This document shows, piece after piece, positions 1 to 6,224 of a stretch of DNA of 6,826 nt (the stretch's first letter is position 1; each line of letters opens with the position of its first letter). The translations under genes were made by a program, and so were the position numbers. The notes beneath the pieces are model-generated. The model ran no database searches, had not been told where the DNA came from, and was given only the letters and a program-made list of their open reading frames with translations. Source of the stretch: Oscillospiraceae bacterium (GTDB lineage: Bacteria; Bacillota; Clostridia; Oscillospirales; Acutalibacteraceae); the NCBI GenBank assembly GCA_902797915.1, contig CADBUK010000133.1:1-6826 (forward strand), in the 5' to 3' direction.

Positions 1-300
1 ATTGTAGCATTTCCAAAACTTATCCATAAACTCCTCGGACTTAACGGCACGAAGATTATTTATAAGCTTTTCAGAGCCCTTTTCACGAACGAAGGCTCTT
101 AACATTTCCTCATTTCCGATATGGATAAACGGAATAATTCCGAGTGAAACATAATACTCAATCTGCCCCATATTTTCGGGCTTATCCTCTATGTTAAACT
201 CAGAGATATTTTTGATTGTGTAATCATTATAAGAAAACCAGTATTCAGAGGAACCTCCGCCGCATTTGCGCAGCACCTCTTCTGTTATCTCAAGCGTCAT
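1..300 (-). CDS. Hypothetical protein, C-terminus beyond the window
   Basis: An uninterrupted reading frame of 100 codons starts at an ATG at 300 and is still open at base 1, so the C-terminal part is missing. It begins MTLEITEEVLRKCGGGSSEY and is rich in acidic and aromatic residues, with no signal peptide, membrane segment or obvious catalytic motif in the visible part. The ATG lies 4 bp beyond the leuD stop, with a GGAG about 10 nt upstream of it inside the end of leuD, so it is very probably translated from the same transcript as ilvBN-leuCD. I do not recognise the family. Position at the tail of a leucine operon does not by itself imply a role in leucine synthesis. The reading frame and tight coupling are seen directly; the function is unknown. 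Confidence 0.72.
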   Translation of the reverse strand, partial: MTLEITEEVLRKCGGGSSEYWFSYNDYTIKNISEFNIEDKPENMGQIEYYVSLGIIPFIHIGNEEMLRAFVREKGSEKLINNLRAVKSEEFMDKFWKCYN

Positions 301-304
301 TTCA

Positions 305-787
305 CTACTGCTCCAAAGATTTAAGGAGCCCTCCTTTAGAAATAATGTCCTGAATAAACGGTGGGAAAGGCTGTGCCTGATAGGTTTTGCCTGTTGTAAT
401 ATCGGTAATAACGCCGGTTTCAAAATCAACGGAAACCTCGTCGCCCTCATTTATCTCGTTTGCAGCCTCCTCACACTCAAGGATTGCAAGACCGATATTA
501 ATAGCATTGCGGTAAAAAATTCTTGCAAAGGTTGAGGCAATTACGCAGGAAATTCCGCTTGCCTTAATTGCAATCGGAGCGTGCTCTCTTGACGAGCCGC
601 AGCCGAAATTTGCCTTTGCAACCATAATGTCGCCTGCCTTAACCTTATTGACAAACTCCTTGTCAATATCCTCCATACAGTGAGAAGCAAGCCAGGCGTC
701 GTCGCTCTTATTCAGATAGCGTGCAGGGATGATTACGTCGGTATCAACATTATCGCCGAATTTGTGTACAAAGCCTTTTGCATTCAT
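305..787 (-). CDS. leuD: 3-isopropylmalate dehydratase small subunit
   Basis: The small subunit of isopropylmalate isomerase supplies the swivelling domain that closes over the [4Fe-4S] active site of LeuC; together they convert 2-isopropylmalate to 3-isopropylmalate in cytosolic leucine synthesis. At 160 aa it has the short form typical of clostridial and archaeal LeuD rather than the roughly 200-aa proteobacterial form. Diagnostic motifs are DTDVIIPARYL (residues 15-25), GCGSSREHAP (62-71) and FARIFYRNAINIG (87-99). The loop after YL (residues 24-26, YLN) is where the related homoaconitases and isopropylmalate isomerases differ in substrate preference; the isopropylmalate assignment therefore rests mainly on the operon context with ilvBN. 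The frame can be extended to a GTG at 796, but that GTG lies inside the Shine-Dalgarno AGGAGGTG, so the ATG at 787 is chosen. It follows leuC with a 12-bp gap. Confidence 0.95.
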   Translation of the reverse strand: MNAKGFVHKFGDNVDTDVIIPARYLNKSDDAWLASHCMEDIDKEFVNKVKAGDIMVAKANFGCGSSREHAPIAIKASGISCVIASTFARIFYRNAINIGLAILECEEAANEINEGDEVSVDFETGVITDITTGKTYQAQPFPPFIQDIISKGGLLKSLEQ

Positions 788-793
788 AACGCA

Positions 794-801
794 CACCTCC
801 T
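794..801 (-). promoter_or_regulatory. leuD ribosome binding site overlapping the leuC stop
   Basis: On the minus strand the sequence AGGAGGTG is a near-perfect Shine-Dalgarno that overlaps the leuC TAG stop (802-800) and sits 6 nt before the leuD ATG at 787. It decides the start: the in-frame GTG at 796 is part of the binding site itself. The overlap suggests translational coupling of the two subunits, which are needed in equal amounts. Confidence 0.88.
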
Positions 802-2059
802 ATATTTCTTCGGGGTTAGCAATATAACCCCTGATTGCCGAAGCGGCGGCAACAGCCGGAGAAGCAAGATAGATTTCAGACTCGGTATGCCCCATTCTGC
901 CTACAAAGTTTCTGTTTGACGTTGAAACTGCCCTTTCGCCCTTGGCAAGAATACCCATATGGCCGCCGAGGCAGGGACCGCAGGTTGGGGTTGAAACGAT
1001 TGCGCCCGCTTTAACAAATATCTCCGCAAGGCCTTCCTTAATACAGTTAAGGTAAATCTGCTGAGTTGCGGGAATTACGATTACACGCACGCCCTTTGCA
1101 ACCTTTTTGCCCTTGAGGATTTCGGCAGCCTCGCGCATATCCTGCATTCTGCCGTTTGTGCAGGAGCCGATAACAACCTGGTCGATTTTAATTTCGTCTA
1201 TTTCATCAATGGTCTTGGTGTTCTCGGGAAGGTGCGGGAATGCAACCGTCGGGCGCAGAGTATTAAGGTCAATTTCAATAACGCTGTCGTATTCAGCGTC
1301 CTCATCCGCCTCAAACACCTTATATTCGCGCTGTGAGCGGCCGTTAACGTATTCAAGAGTAACCTCGTCAACGGGGAAAATACCGTTCTTTGCGCCGCAT
1401 TCAATTGCCATATTTGCGATTGTAAGGCGGTCGTCCATTGAAAGATTTTTAATGCCGTCGCCCACAAATTCAAGGCTCTTATAAAGCGCGCCGTCAACGC
1501 CGATTTCGCCGATAAGATGAAGCACAACGTCCTTGCCGCTGACATATTTATTCTTGTTGCCCGTAACAACAACCTTGATTGCGGACGGCACCTTAAACCA
1601 CGCCATACCCGTAGCCATACCCGCCGCCATATCGGTTGAGCCTACGCCCGTTGAAAACGCACCGAGCGCGCCGTAAGTGCAGGTGTGGCTGTCGGCGCCG
1701 ATAATGCAGTCGCCGCAGGTTACGATACCCTGTTCGGGAAGCAGAGCATGCTCAATGCCCATATTGCCGACGTCGTAATAATGCAGAATGTCATATTTTT
1801 TTGCAAATTCACGAACCTGCTTACAGTTCTGCGCGGACTGAATATCCTTATTCGGCGTAAAGTGGTCCATTACAAGAGAAATCCTTGTTTTGTCAAACAC
1901 CTTATCAATGCCGAACTTTTCCATTTCATTAATTGCAACGGGAGAGGTTACGTCGTTACCGAGCACCATATCAAGCTTAGCGTTAATAAGCTGACCCGCC
2001 ACAACATTATCGAGCCCCGCGTGAGCCGCAAGGATTTTCTGAGTCATAGTCATACCCAT
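800..2059 (-). CDS. leuC: 3-isopropylmalate dehydratase large subunit
   Basis: The catalytic subunit of isopropylmalate isomerase, an aconitase-family [4Fe-4S] enzyme acting in the cytosol on 2-isopropylmalate with LeuD. The three cluster ligands expected of the family are visible: Cys300 in GSCTNGR and Cys360/Cys363 in TPTCGPC. Further aconitase signatures are GADSHTCTYGALGAFSTGVGS starting at 121 and the C-terminal SNRNFVGRMG (381-390), which contributes substrate-binding residues. At 419 aa it is the shorter clostridial/archaeal type; that subfamily also contains homoaconitases and dimethylmalate dehydratases, but the ilvBN and leuD neighbours favour leucine synthesis. The start ATG at 2059 follows AGGTGA (2069-2064) by 4 nt; in-frame ATGs at 2053 and 2047 are possible alternatives and would change only a few residues. 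It starts 26 bp after the end of ilvN, with no terminator or promoter evident between them. Confidence 0.96.
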   Translation of the reverse strand: MGMTMTQKILAAHAGLDNVVAGQLINAKLDMVLGNDVTSPVAINEMEKFGIDKVFDKTRISLVMDHFTPNKDIQSAQNCKQVREFAKKYDILHYYDVGNMGIEHALLPEQGIVTCGDCIIGADSHTCTYGALGAFSTGVGSTDMAAGMATGMAWFKVPSAIKVVVTGNKNKYVSGKDVVLHLIGEIGVDGALYKSLEFVGDGIKNLSMDDRLTIANMAIECGAKNGIFPVDEVTLEYVNGRSQREYKVFEADEDAEYDSVIEIDLNTLRPTVAFPHLPENTKTIDEIDEIKIDQVVIGSCTNGRMQDMREAAEILKGKKVAKGVRVIVIPATQQIYLNCIKEGLAEIFVKAGAIVSTPTCGPCLGGHMGILAKGERAVSTSNRNFVGRMGHTESEIYLASPAVAAASAIRGYIANPEEI

Positions 2060-2085
2060 AGTATCACCTGATTTCCTATATATTT

Positions 2086-2595
2086 TTAAACATCCTCGGT
2101 AAACGAGCCCGCGCCTCTTTCAAGCGAGGTAATACCCGTACGGGCAAGCTCAACGATACCGAAGTCCTTTTCAATACACTCAATAAACTCGTCAATTGTA
2201 TCGCTCGTGCCTGTGAATTCAAGCGTAATAGTGTCAAGCGAAACGTCAAGAACGCGCGCGCCGTATTTAACGTTGAAAGCAAGAAGCGCGTTTTTAACGT
2301 CAATGCCGTGAGCCATAACCTTGATTAACAGAAGCTCGGAGGAAACCGCGCTGTCCTCATTAAGCTGTGAAACCTTTTTTACAATTTCAAGCTTAATAAG
2401 CTGACGCTTAATCTGACGGAAGTTTTCAGGCTCGGTAAAAAGCTCGATTGTCATTCTTGAGAAAAGCGGATTTTCCGTTTCACTAACGGTAAGGGAGGAA
2501 ATGTTATAGCCCCTTCTGGAGAAAAGGCTTGCAACACGCTGAAGTACACCGCTGACATTGTCAACAAGTACCGATAAAACTAATCTTTCTTTCAC
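2086..2595 (-). CDS. ilvN: Acetolactate synthase regulatory (small) subunit
   Basis: The regulatory subunit of acetolactate synthase raises the activity of IlvB and carries valine feedback inhibition through its ACT domain. The 169-aa product has an N-terminal ACT domain (about residues 4-76) with the recognisable NVSGVLQRVASLFSRRGYNI ligand-loop and helix segment (13-32), and a C-terminal domain (about 85-165) that ends with the family-typical ARTGITSLERG (151-161). This is the usual length for the short IlvN/IlvH class. The frame extends upstream to a TTG at 2622, but that extension overlaps the end of ilvB and runs through the Shine-Dalgarno AAGGAGG; the GTG at 2595, 8 nt after it, is the better start. 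Valine sensitivity is inferred from the family, not proven by the sequence. The order ilvB-ilvN matches the usual catalytic-regulatory pairing. Confidence 0.95.
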   Translation of the reverse strand: MKERLVLSVLVDNVSGVLQRVASLFSRRGYNISSLTVSETENPLFSRMTIELFTEPENFRQIKRQLIKLEIVKKVSQLNEDSAVSSELLLIKVMAHGIDVKNALLAFNVKYGARVLDVSLDTITLEFTGTSDTIDEFIECIEKDFGIVELARTGITSLERGAGSFTEDV

Positions 2596-2603
2596 AGTGT
2601 TTT

Positions 2604-2610
2604 CCTCCTT
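2604..2610 (-). promoter_or_regulatory. ilvN ribosome binding site overlapping the ilvB stop
   Basis: AAGGAGG on the minus strand overlaps the ilvB TAA stop (2611-2609) and lies 8 nt before a GTG at 2595. No ATG fits this site, so it fixes a GTG start for ilvN and rules out the upstream TTG. Overlap with the stop suggests coupled translation of the two acetolactate synthase subunits. Confidence 0.88.
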
Positions 2611-4270
2611 AAATCTTTTCAATAGTATCTGCTGCCGAGCCTCCCGGAGGAATCATCGGCAGAACGTTTGAATCGGGGCTTATTCTGCAATCAACAAGAA
2701 CGGGTCCGTTATACGCAAGAGCCTCGTCAACAACAGCGGCGATTTCATCATTAGTTGAAATTCTCATACCCTTAACGCCGAACGCCTCTGCAACCTTAAC
2801 AAAATCTGTTTTTCTGTGCGGGTCAGTATCGGCGAAGCGGTTGCCGTAAAGAAGCTTCTGCCATTGGCGAACCATACCGAGCACCTCGTTATTCATAACG
2901 AAAACCTTAACGGGAACGTCGTATGAAGCCATTGTTGCAAGCTCTGCAAGGTTCATATGGAAGCCGCCGTCGCCCGCAAACATAACAACGGTTTTATCGG
3001 GTCTGCCTATCTGGCCGCCGATTGAAGCGCCCATTGAATAACCCATAGTGCCGAGACCGCCTGAGGTAAGCAGAGTTCTCGGCTGCTTAAACTTATAGAA
3101 CTGCGCAGCCCAGAGCTGATGCTGACCAACGTCAGTTACTACGATTGTGTCCTCAGCGGTTTTGCTGTCAATATACTCAATCAGCGTCTGCGGATTTACA
3201 TAATCGCCGATTTGGTTTTGAATAAAGGGCTTCTTTGACTTTTCAAGCTCGTTCTTCCACTCGCTGTGGTCAGCCTGCTCCATTAAATCGGTAAGCATCG
3301 GAAGAACCTCGCTTAAATCGCCCTTGAGATGATAATTTGAAACTACGTTTTTATCCATCTCTGCAGGGTCAATATCAATATGAATAATTTCGGCATTAGG
3401 CGCAAACATTGCCCTGTTGCCTGCTACACGGTCGGAAAACCTTGCGCCGCAGGTAATAAGAACATCGCAGTCGTGCGCAGCCTTGTTGCACTCAAATCTG
3501 CCGTGCATACCGATAAGACCGAGATGAAGCGGGTGCCCGTTCGGGAACGCGCCGAGACCCATAAGCGTTGAAGCAACGGGAGCGTCAATTTTTTCGGCAA
3601 ATTTAATCAAATCCTCGCCGACATCGGAAAGAATTGCGCCGCCGCCTACATAGATGAGCGGTTTCTTTGCATTTTTAAGAATTTCAAGCGCTCTGTCAAC
3701 GCACTCCTTTGACGGCTTAACAGGCTCGTCCGCAACCTGCTTCGGCTCAGGGGTGTATTCGCACTTAGCCGCAGTAACGTCCTTAGGAATATCAATAAGT
3801 ACGGGGCCTTTTCTGCCGCTTGTTGCAATCTTGAACGCGCGGCGGATTGTAGGCGCTAAATCCTCAATATGCTTAACAAAGAAATTATGCTTTGTAATAG
3901 GCATAGTAATACCGCAGATATCAACCTCCTGGAAGGTATCTCTGCCGATAAGGCTGTTGGCAACGTTTGCGGTAATGGCAATAAGCGGAACGGAATCAAG
4001 ATAAGCGGTAGCAATACCCGTTACAAGATTTGTTGCGCCGGGGCCTGATGTGGCAAAGCAGACGCCGACCTTGCCCGTTGCGCGAGCATAGCCGTCCGCC
4101 GCATGTGAGGCGCCCTGCTCGTGAGCGGTTAAAATATGGTTAAAGGTATCGCCATATTTATAAAGCTCATCAAAAATATTCAGAATTGTGCCGCCGGGGT
4201 AACCGAAAATAGTGTCAACCCCCTGCTCCTTTAAAACCTCAAGAACAATTTGAGAACCGTTTAATTCCAT
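2609..4270 (-). CDS. ilvB: Acetolactate synthase catalytic (large) subunit, biosynthetic type
   Basis: A thiamine-diphosphate enzyme that condenses two pyruvates to 2-acetolactate, or pyruvate with 2-oxobutyrate, as the first common step of valine, leucine and isoleucine synthesis. The 553-aa product shows YPGG (24-27), the catalytic glutamate Glu51 in AHEQGASHAADGYARA, the central FAD/nucleotide-binding-like domain (about 190-330), and the ThDP-Mg motif starting at GDGG (433-436) and ending at the NN pair (460-461), followed by GMVRQWQ (465-471). The presence of ilvN next door marks it as the biosynthetic, not the fermentative AlsS, type. The frame runs upstream to a GTG at 4342, but that extension covers the predicted promoter and leader; the ATG at 4270 preceded by GGAGAGGA is chosen. 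Ala104 and Thr28 occupy positions linked to inhibitor tolerance in plant enzymes. First gene of the operon. Confidence 0.97.
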   Translation of the reverse strand: MELNGSQIVLEVLKEQGVDTIFGYPGGTILNIFDELYKYGDTFNHILTAHEQGASHAADGYARATGKVGVCFATSGPGATNLVTGIATAYLDSVPLIAITANVANSLIGRDTFQEVDICGITMPITKHNFFVKHIEDLAPTIRRAFKIATSGRKGPVLIDIPKDVTAAKCEYTPEPKQVADEPVKPSKECVDRALEILKNAKKPLIYVGGGAILSDVGEDLIKFAEKIDAPVASTLMGLGAFPNGHPLHLGLIGMHGRFECNKAAHDCDVLITCGARFSDRVAGNRAMFAPNAEIIHIDIDPAEMDKNVVSNYHLKGDLSEVLPMLTDLMEQADHSEWKNELEKSKKPFIQNQIGDYVNPQTLIEYIDSKTAEDTIVVTDVGQHQLWAAQFYKFKQPRTLLTSGGLGTMGYSMGASIGGQIGRPDKTVVMFAGDGGFHMNLAELATMASYDVPVKVFVMNNEVLGMVRQWQKLLYGNRFADTDPHRKTDFVKVAEAFGVKGMRISTNDEIAAVVDEALAYNGPVLVDCRISPDSNVLPMIPPGGSAADTIEKI

Positions 4271-4274
4271 AAAA

Positions 4275-4282
4275 TCCTCTCC
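4275..4282 (-). promoter_or_regulatory. ilvB ribosome binding site
   Basis: GGAGAGGA on the minus strand ends 4 nt before the ATG at 4270. It supports that start over the long upstream extension of the frame, which would add 24 residues with no resemblance to the family N-terminus. Confidence 0.8.
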
Positions 4283-4288
4283 ATTAAA

Positions 4289-4307
4289 TAATTTACAATA
4301 TAAATTA
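4289..4307 (-). promoter_or_regulatory. Inverted repeat in the ilvB leader, possible operator or small hairpin
   Basis: TAATTTA, a 5-nt spacer, then TAAATTA form a perfect 7+7 bp inverted repeat between the predicted ilv start site and the ilvB ribosome binding site. Being entirely A/T it would make only a weak RNA hairpin, so a repressor-binding dyad is at least as likely. It vaguely resembles a CodY box (AATTTTCWGAAAATT) but the spacing does not match. In such AT-rich DNA chance is a real possibility. Confidence 0.35.
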
Positions 4308-4323
4308 CTATTATATGAACAAT

Positions 4324-4352
4324 ATTTTATTACTTTGAACACACAAAGTCAA
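4324..4352 (-). promoter_or_regulatory. Sigma-A type promoter of the ilvBN-leuCD operon
   Basis: On the minus strand TTGACT (-35, 4352-4347) and TAAAAT (-10, 4329-4324) are separated by exactly 17 bp. This predicts a start near 4317 and a leader of roughly 47 nt before the ilvB ATG. It is the best match in the divergent spacer for leftward transcription; a TATAAT closer to the gene (near 4311-4316) lacks a -35 at the right distance. Confidence 0.72.
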
Positions 4353-4367
4353 GAATATATTTTCTAC

Positions 4368-4396
4368 TTGCTAAATCTTTCGCTATGATATATACT
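4368..4396 (+). promoter_or_regulatory. Sigma-A type promoter of ychF
   Basis: TTGCTA (-35, 4368-4373) and TATACT (-10, 4391-4396) with a 17-bp spacer predict a start near 4403 and a leader of about 35 nt. Its -35 lies only 15 bp from the -35 of the opposite ilv promoter, so the two are back-to-back and a protein bound between them could affect both. Confidence 0.68.
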
Positions 4397-4437
4397 ATCA
4401 ATTGTAATTTTATACATTTTCGGAAAGGACTAATCAA

Positions 4438-5532
4438 ATGAAACTCGGAATAGTCGGCTTGCCGAATGTTGGCAAAAGCACACTTTTTAACGCAATAACG
4501 AATGCGGGCGCACAGAGCGCTAACTACCCGTTTTGCACAATTGAGCCGAACGTGGGAATGGTAAGCGTGCCTGACGAAAGGCTTGATAAGCTGGCAGAAA
4601 TGTTTGAGCCTGATAAATTCACACCCGCAACAATTGAATTTGTTGACATTGCAGGGCTTGTTAAGGGCGCTTCAAAGGGCGAAGGTCTCGGCAACAAATT
4701 TTTAAGCCATATCAGAGAGGTTGACGCAATTATTCACGTAGTGCGCTGCTTTGAAAACACAGACATTACGCACGTTGACGGCAGCATTGACCCCGCAAGA
4801 GATATTGAAACAATTAACCTTGAGCTTGTGCTGTCGGATTTGGAAATCCTTTCGCGCAGAATTGACAGCCGTAAAAAAGCTATGAAGGGCGACAAAACGC
4901 TGGCGGCGGAGGTTGAGTTTTTAGAAAGGCTTTACTCTGAAATGGAGGAAGGCAAAACCGCCAGAAGCGTTGATATAAGCGAGGATGAGCAGGAATTTCT
5001 TAAAGAGGTTTCACTGCTTTCAATCAAGCCCGTTATTTACGCCTGCAATATGAGCGAGGACGATTTTGCAAACGGTATTGAAGGCAACAAAAACTACAAT
5101 ATCGTTATGGAAATTGCCGCCGCAGAGGGTGCCGAAACACTGCCGATTTGCGCTGAAATGGAGGCTGAAATCGCAACTCTTGACGAGGATGAAAAAGCAA
5201 TGTTTCTTGCAGATATGGGACTTGAAAAAAGCGGACTTGACAGGCTTATCAAAAAAAGCTACCACCTGCTCGGTTTAATTTCCTTCCTGACGGCAGGCAA
5301 AAAGGAAGTGCGCGCATGGACTATTAAGGAAGGCACAAAGGCGCCGCAGGCAGCAGGAAAAATCCACACGGATTTTGAAAGAGGCTTTATACGCGCGGAA
5401 GTGGTTTCTTTTACAGATTTAACAGAAAACGGCACTATGGCCGCTTGTAGAGAAAAGGGACTTGTAAGGAGCGAAGGCAAGGAATACGTTATGAAAGACG
5501 GCGATATTGTTGAGTTCCGCTTTAATGTTTAA
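4438..5532 (+). CDS. ychF: Redox-regulated ATPase/GTP-binding protein YchF (OLA1 family)
   Basis: A universally conserved P-loop NTPase of the Obg/TRAFAC class that associates with ribosomes and has been linked to stress responses; many members prefer ATP to GTP. The 364-aa length is typical. The Walker A motif GLPNVGKST is at residues 7-15, the G3 region reads DIAGLVKGASKGEGLGNKFL (70-89), and the position of the usual NKxD guanine-specificity motif reads NMSE (204-207), which fits the relaxed, ATP-preferring specificity of this family. A helical segment spans about 120-200 and a C-terminal TGS domain about 279-362, with FLTAGKKEVRAWTIKEGT (283-300) and HTDFERGFIRAEV (310-322). The ATG at 4438 follows AAAGGA by 8 nt. 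It is divergent from the ilv operon and is followed 86 bp later by a separately promoted sigma factor gene, so it is probably monocistronic. Confidence 0.97.
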   Translation: MKLGIVGLPNVGKSTLFNAITNAGAQSANYPFCTIEPNVGMVSVPDERLDKLAEMFEPDKFTPATIEFVDIAGLVKGASKGEGLGNKFLSHIREVDAIIHVVRCFENTDITHVDGSIDPARDIETINLELVLSDLEILSRRIDSRKKAMKGDKTLAAEVEFLERLYSEMEEGKTARSVDISEDEQEFLKEVSLLSIKPVIYACNMSEDDFANGIEGNKNYNIVMEIAAAEGAETLPICAEMEAEIATLDEDEKAMFLADMGLEKSGLDRLIKKSYHLLGLISFLTAGKKEVRAWTIKEGTKAPQAAGKIHTDFERGFIRAEVVSFTDLTENGTMAACREKGLVRSEGKEYVMKDGDIVEFRFNV

Positions 5533-5546
5533 AACATTCAATTTTT
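5524..5546 (+). terminator. Weak candidate terminator at the ychF stop
   Basis: AATGTTT, one A, then AAACATT form a perfect inverted repeat that overlaps the ychF TAA stop (5530-5532) and is followed by a run of five T (5542-5546). The centre is A/T only, so the usable stem is about five A/T-rich pairs with one G-C, and termination would be inefficient. No better hairpin lies between ychF and the next gene. Confidence 0.28.
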
Positions 5547-5561
5547 GTGCATATTTAATTC

Positions 5562-5590
5562 TTGACAATATTTTTAAATTATTATATTAT
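5562..5590 (+). promoter_or_regulatory. Near-consensus sigma-A promoter of the sigma factor gene
   Basis: A perfect TTGACA (-35, 5562-5567) and TATTAT (-10, 5585-5590) are separated by 17 bp of A/T-rich DNA. The predicted start is near 5597, leaving a leader of about 22 nt with GGAGG (5607-5611) placed 7 nt before the ATG. This is the strongest promoter match in the window and suggests vegetative expression of the sigma factor. Confidence 0.85.
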
Positions 5591-5618
5591 GTACATTAAG
5601 ACGGATGGAGGATGAGGT

Positions 5619-6173
5619 ATGTTAAATGATTTAACAGAAGCTGAAATCCTTTCTCTTGCAAAAAAAGGAAACAATGAAGCTATCAGCTTCATAATAAGCA
5701 AATACAGGTCAACAGCGGAGGCGCTGGCAACCAAATGGACTGACGCCCCCATTGAGCGCGAGGATTTAATTCAGGAAGGCTCCATCGGAATTCTGGCTGC
5801 AATTAATTCCTACGACTCGGCAAAGGGAGCCGCCTTTTCCTCTTATTGCTACACCTGTGTTTACAATTCAATCCAAACCGCTCTGCGCAAGGTTAACAGA
5901 AAGAAGGATGTTCCGCAGAATAACGTTGTACCGCTGGAGGAGGAATTTGTTGACGGCAAAGCCTCTATGCTCAGCGCTGAGGACGCCTTTCTGGCTCAGG
6001 AAAGCGTTTCGCTTTTAATTGACGAGATTGACAAAAAGCTTTCCGAATTTGAAAACGAGGTGTTAAGGCTTTACGCCGTCGGCTGCAGCTACGGCGAGAT
6101 TGCACAAAGGCTGGACAAGCCTCAGAAAGCGATTGACAATGCAATGCAGAGAATAAGGAACAAGCTTAAATAG
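5619..6173 (+). CDS. Sigma-70 family RNA polymerase sigma factor, SigH-like
   Basis: A small alternative sigma factor that would direct RNA polymerase to its own promoter set. The 184-aa product has region 2 (about 25-91) with the core-binding and -10 segment DLIQEGSIGILAAINSYD (49-66) and SSYCYTCVYNSIQTALRK (74-91), a short linker, and region 4 (about 141-184) with a helix-turn-helix around SYGEIAQRLDKPQKAIDNAM (157-176) then QRIRNKLK. The EGSIGILAAI segment and the AIDNAMQRIRNKLK ending resemble B. subtilis SigH more than ECF factors, but the protein is shorter than SigH (about 218 aa). Its role could be in stationary-phase or competence-like expression; that is inference, and I give no gene symbol. 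No anti-sigma gene is adjacent. The start is fixed by GGAGG 7 nt upstream of the ATG, and the gene has its own near-consensus promoter. Confidence 0.9.
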   Translation: MLNDLTEAEILSLAKKGNNEAISFIISKYRSTAEALATKWTDAPIEREDLIQEGSIGILAAINSYDSAKGAAFSSYCYTCVYNSIQTALRKVNRKKDVPQNNVVPLEEEFVDGKASMLSAEDAFLAQESVSLLIDEIDKKLSEFENEVLRLYAVGCSYGEIAQRLDKPQKAIDNAMQRIRNKLK

Positions 6174-6224
6174 TTTCTTTTTAGAAAATATTATAGGGGG
6201 TAAATAACATAAGGGGAAAGTATT

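Noticed and set aside
788..796. Longer leuD start at the GTG at 796
   Set aside because: The GTG is part of the AGGAGGTG ribosome binding site and would leave the gene without its own; the ATG at 787 is 6 nt from it.
1107..2071. Plus-strand and alternate-frame ORFs inside leuC, ilvN and ilvB
   Set aside because: They are antisense or out-of-frame shadows of strongly conserved enzymes, without ribosome binding sites or recognisable domains.
2596..2622. Longer ilvN start at the TTG at 2622
   Set aside because: It overlaps the end of ilvB and reads through AAGGAGG, which instead serves the GTG at 2595.
4271..4342. 24-residue N-terminal extension of IlvB from a GTG at 4342
   Set aside because: It covers the predicted promoter, start site and leader, and does not look like the family N-terminus; the ATG at 4270 has its own ribosome binding site.
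4271..4437. T-box or other riboswitch upstream of ilvB or ychF
   Set aside because: The gap is 167 bp and shared by two divergent promoters; no specifier stem, T-box consensus or terminator/antiterminator pair is visible.
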